Shown piece by piece: positions 5,995 through 7,192 of a stretch of 7,192 nucleotides of DNA (its first letter is position 1; each line of letters begins with the position of its first letter). A model generated the notes under the pieces. It saw nothing but the letters and a program-made list of their open reading frames with translations, was not told where the DNA came from and did no database searches. The translations under genes and the position numbers were made by a program. The stretch comes from an uncultured Clostridia bacterium. GTDB taxonomy: Bacteria > Bacillota > Clostridia > RUG12999. The DNA is taken from positions 1 to 7,192 of the forward strand of contig CATIYX010000091.1 in the NCBI GenBank assembly GCA_949739095.1, given 5' to 3'.

Positions 5995-7192
5995 CCTAAC
6001 GATATTCTCACCGTTATCGGAACAGAAGCCACCACCTATACCTATGACGCTATGAATCGCCCAACCAAAGCAACGTTTGCGGACGGTACCACGCGCCAGC
6101 TATCCTATAACATTCCGGCAAACGAAGTGACCTACACAGACGAAAACGGAACGCAGAACAAATCCCAGTTTGACCCGCTGGGACAGATTGAACAAGTGCT
6201 ACTAAACGACGCGGGCTGGAAGACGCTGGAAAGCTATGAGTTCAACAGCATTGGTCAGCAAGTGAAGAAAACCACCATGAAAAATGCTTCCGATTATACG
6301 ACCGAGGAAACGACCTACAACCCCGATGGCACGACAGCAACGGTACGCGTGAAAAACGCGGCTGGAGAAACCGTCACGGGAGCTGACTATACCTATACTT
6401 ACACTACAACCGGCAGAAGTATCTCCGCAAAGACTTTGAACGACCCTGTGACAAAGGTGGAAACCTACGACCTACGCGACCGCAAGGTGAAAGAGGAAGC
6501 ACAGACAGCAGGAGAAACCCTGACGACGACCTATGAATATGACAATCTCAAAAATGTCATAGCGGCGAAAGATGCGCGTGCCAACGCCAACGGCTGGAGC
6601 AACACCACCACGGCGACCTATGACCACATGGGTAACGTTCTCACACAGACCAACGCGTTAGGCAACACCATCACCAATACCTATAACTTGATGGGGCAAC
6701 TGATGTCCTCCGGTGATTACAAAGGCAACGTCACGAGCTATGTCTACGACAAAATGGGACGGAACATTCAAATAACCAGCCCATTTGACGGAACAAATGT
6801 AAGTAAGAAATTCGTCATATATGACAAAAATGGGAACGTAATTCGTGAAAAGAGCCAAAATAATGTGCCGGGAGCAGGAGAAACGTACCGGACTGTCGAA
6901 TACGAATATGACAGCAAAAACCAAGTGACAGCTGTGAAACAATTTGACGGCGGCACGGAATACAAAACCGCATATACATACGATAACGCGGGACGTCAAA
7001 CGTCTCTCATCACGGGAGCAGCAACGAATGAGCCGCACATCACCAGCTATACGTATAACAAGCTGGGACAGGTCATTTCCGAAACCGACCCTATGGGCGG
7101 AACCAAGACGGCAACATATGACTATTTTGGCAACGTCACAGGCGGCACGACAAAGGCGGGTGAAACCATCACAAACACCTACAACGACTGGA
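5995..7192 (+). CDS. Rhs YD-repeat protein fragment, no start codon, runs off the right edge
   Basis: The frame is open from 5959 to the window end with no internal stop. From about 5995 it encodes continuous YD repeats, for example TYTYDAMNRPTKATFADG, TYEYDNLKNVIAAKD, YVYDKMGRNIQITSP and AYTYDNAGRQTSLITG. No signal peptide or N-terminal Rhs region precedes them; the repeats begin just behind a terminator. No ATG with a ribosome site is seen: candidates are a TTG at 5992 or an ATG at 6052, both without Shine-Dalgarno sequence. It is most simply a 5'-truncated rhs remnant or an interior segment left by recombination, although translation from a cryptic start cannot be excluded. Codon use favours C-ending codons, like the orphan core stub at 4265-4450 and unlike the AT-rich tips. 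Core, tip and immunity gene, if present, lie beyond the window. Confidence 0.85.

Noticed and set aside
6658..7038. 126-codon minus-strand frame
   Set aside because: It lies entirely opposite the continuous Rhs YD-repeat frame. Its cysteine- and serine-rich composition is what the antisense of such repeats gives.
1..7192. CRISPR array, tRNA or rRNA genes
   Set aside because: No regularly spaced direct repeats apart from protein-level YD repeats, and no cloverleaf or rRNA-like sequence was seen.

Overview
The window is a piece of an Rhs (YD-repeat) polymorphic-toxin locus, most likely from a Gram-positive Bacillota, probably a clostridial relative. The support is strong AGGAGG-type ribosome binding sites, a textbook TTGAAA-17-TACAAT promoter, a large serine recombinase of the type common in Bacillota mobile elements, and AT-rich toxin tips and immunity genes attached to more GC-rich repeat cores. 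No species call is possible from the sequence alone.

Layout, all on the + strand. Positions 2-1786 hold the 3' part of an rhs gene, open at the left edge: YD repeats, the Rhs-associated core, and a 222-residue C-terminal tip with a His...Asn-Asn-Cys arrangement that suggests a circularly permuted papain/NlpC-like fold. It overlaps or abuts a small four-helix membrane protein (1809-2186), the likely immunity protein, followed by an intrinsic terminator (2219-2247). A compact recombinase unit follows: a long palindrome (2255-2292), a 50-codon ORF (2408-2560), a promoter embedded in an inverted repeat (2573-2632) and a 526-residue large serine recombinase (2656-4236). Next is an orphan Rhs tip (4265-5077): a stub of Rhs core with no start codon, fused to a 208-residue tip I do not recognise. 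Its presumed partner is a two-helix membrane protein (5101-5940), closed by a strong hairpin (5957-5993). Immediately after that hairpin a second Rhs YD-repeat frame opens without a start codon and runs off the right edge (about 5995-7192).

The picture is a toxin-tip array: one rhs gene end with its immunity gene, one displaced orphan tip with its putative immunity gene, and a further rhs fragment, with a site-specific recombinase sitting between the two tip modules. Rhs loci are known to exchange tips through their conserved core and to keep displaced tip/immunity modules downstream. What is less usual is the recombinase gene ending only about 30-45 bases before the orphan core stub. Whether it is a passenger that inserted there or takes part in tip rearrangement cannot be decided from this sequence.
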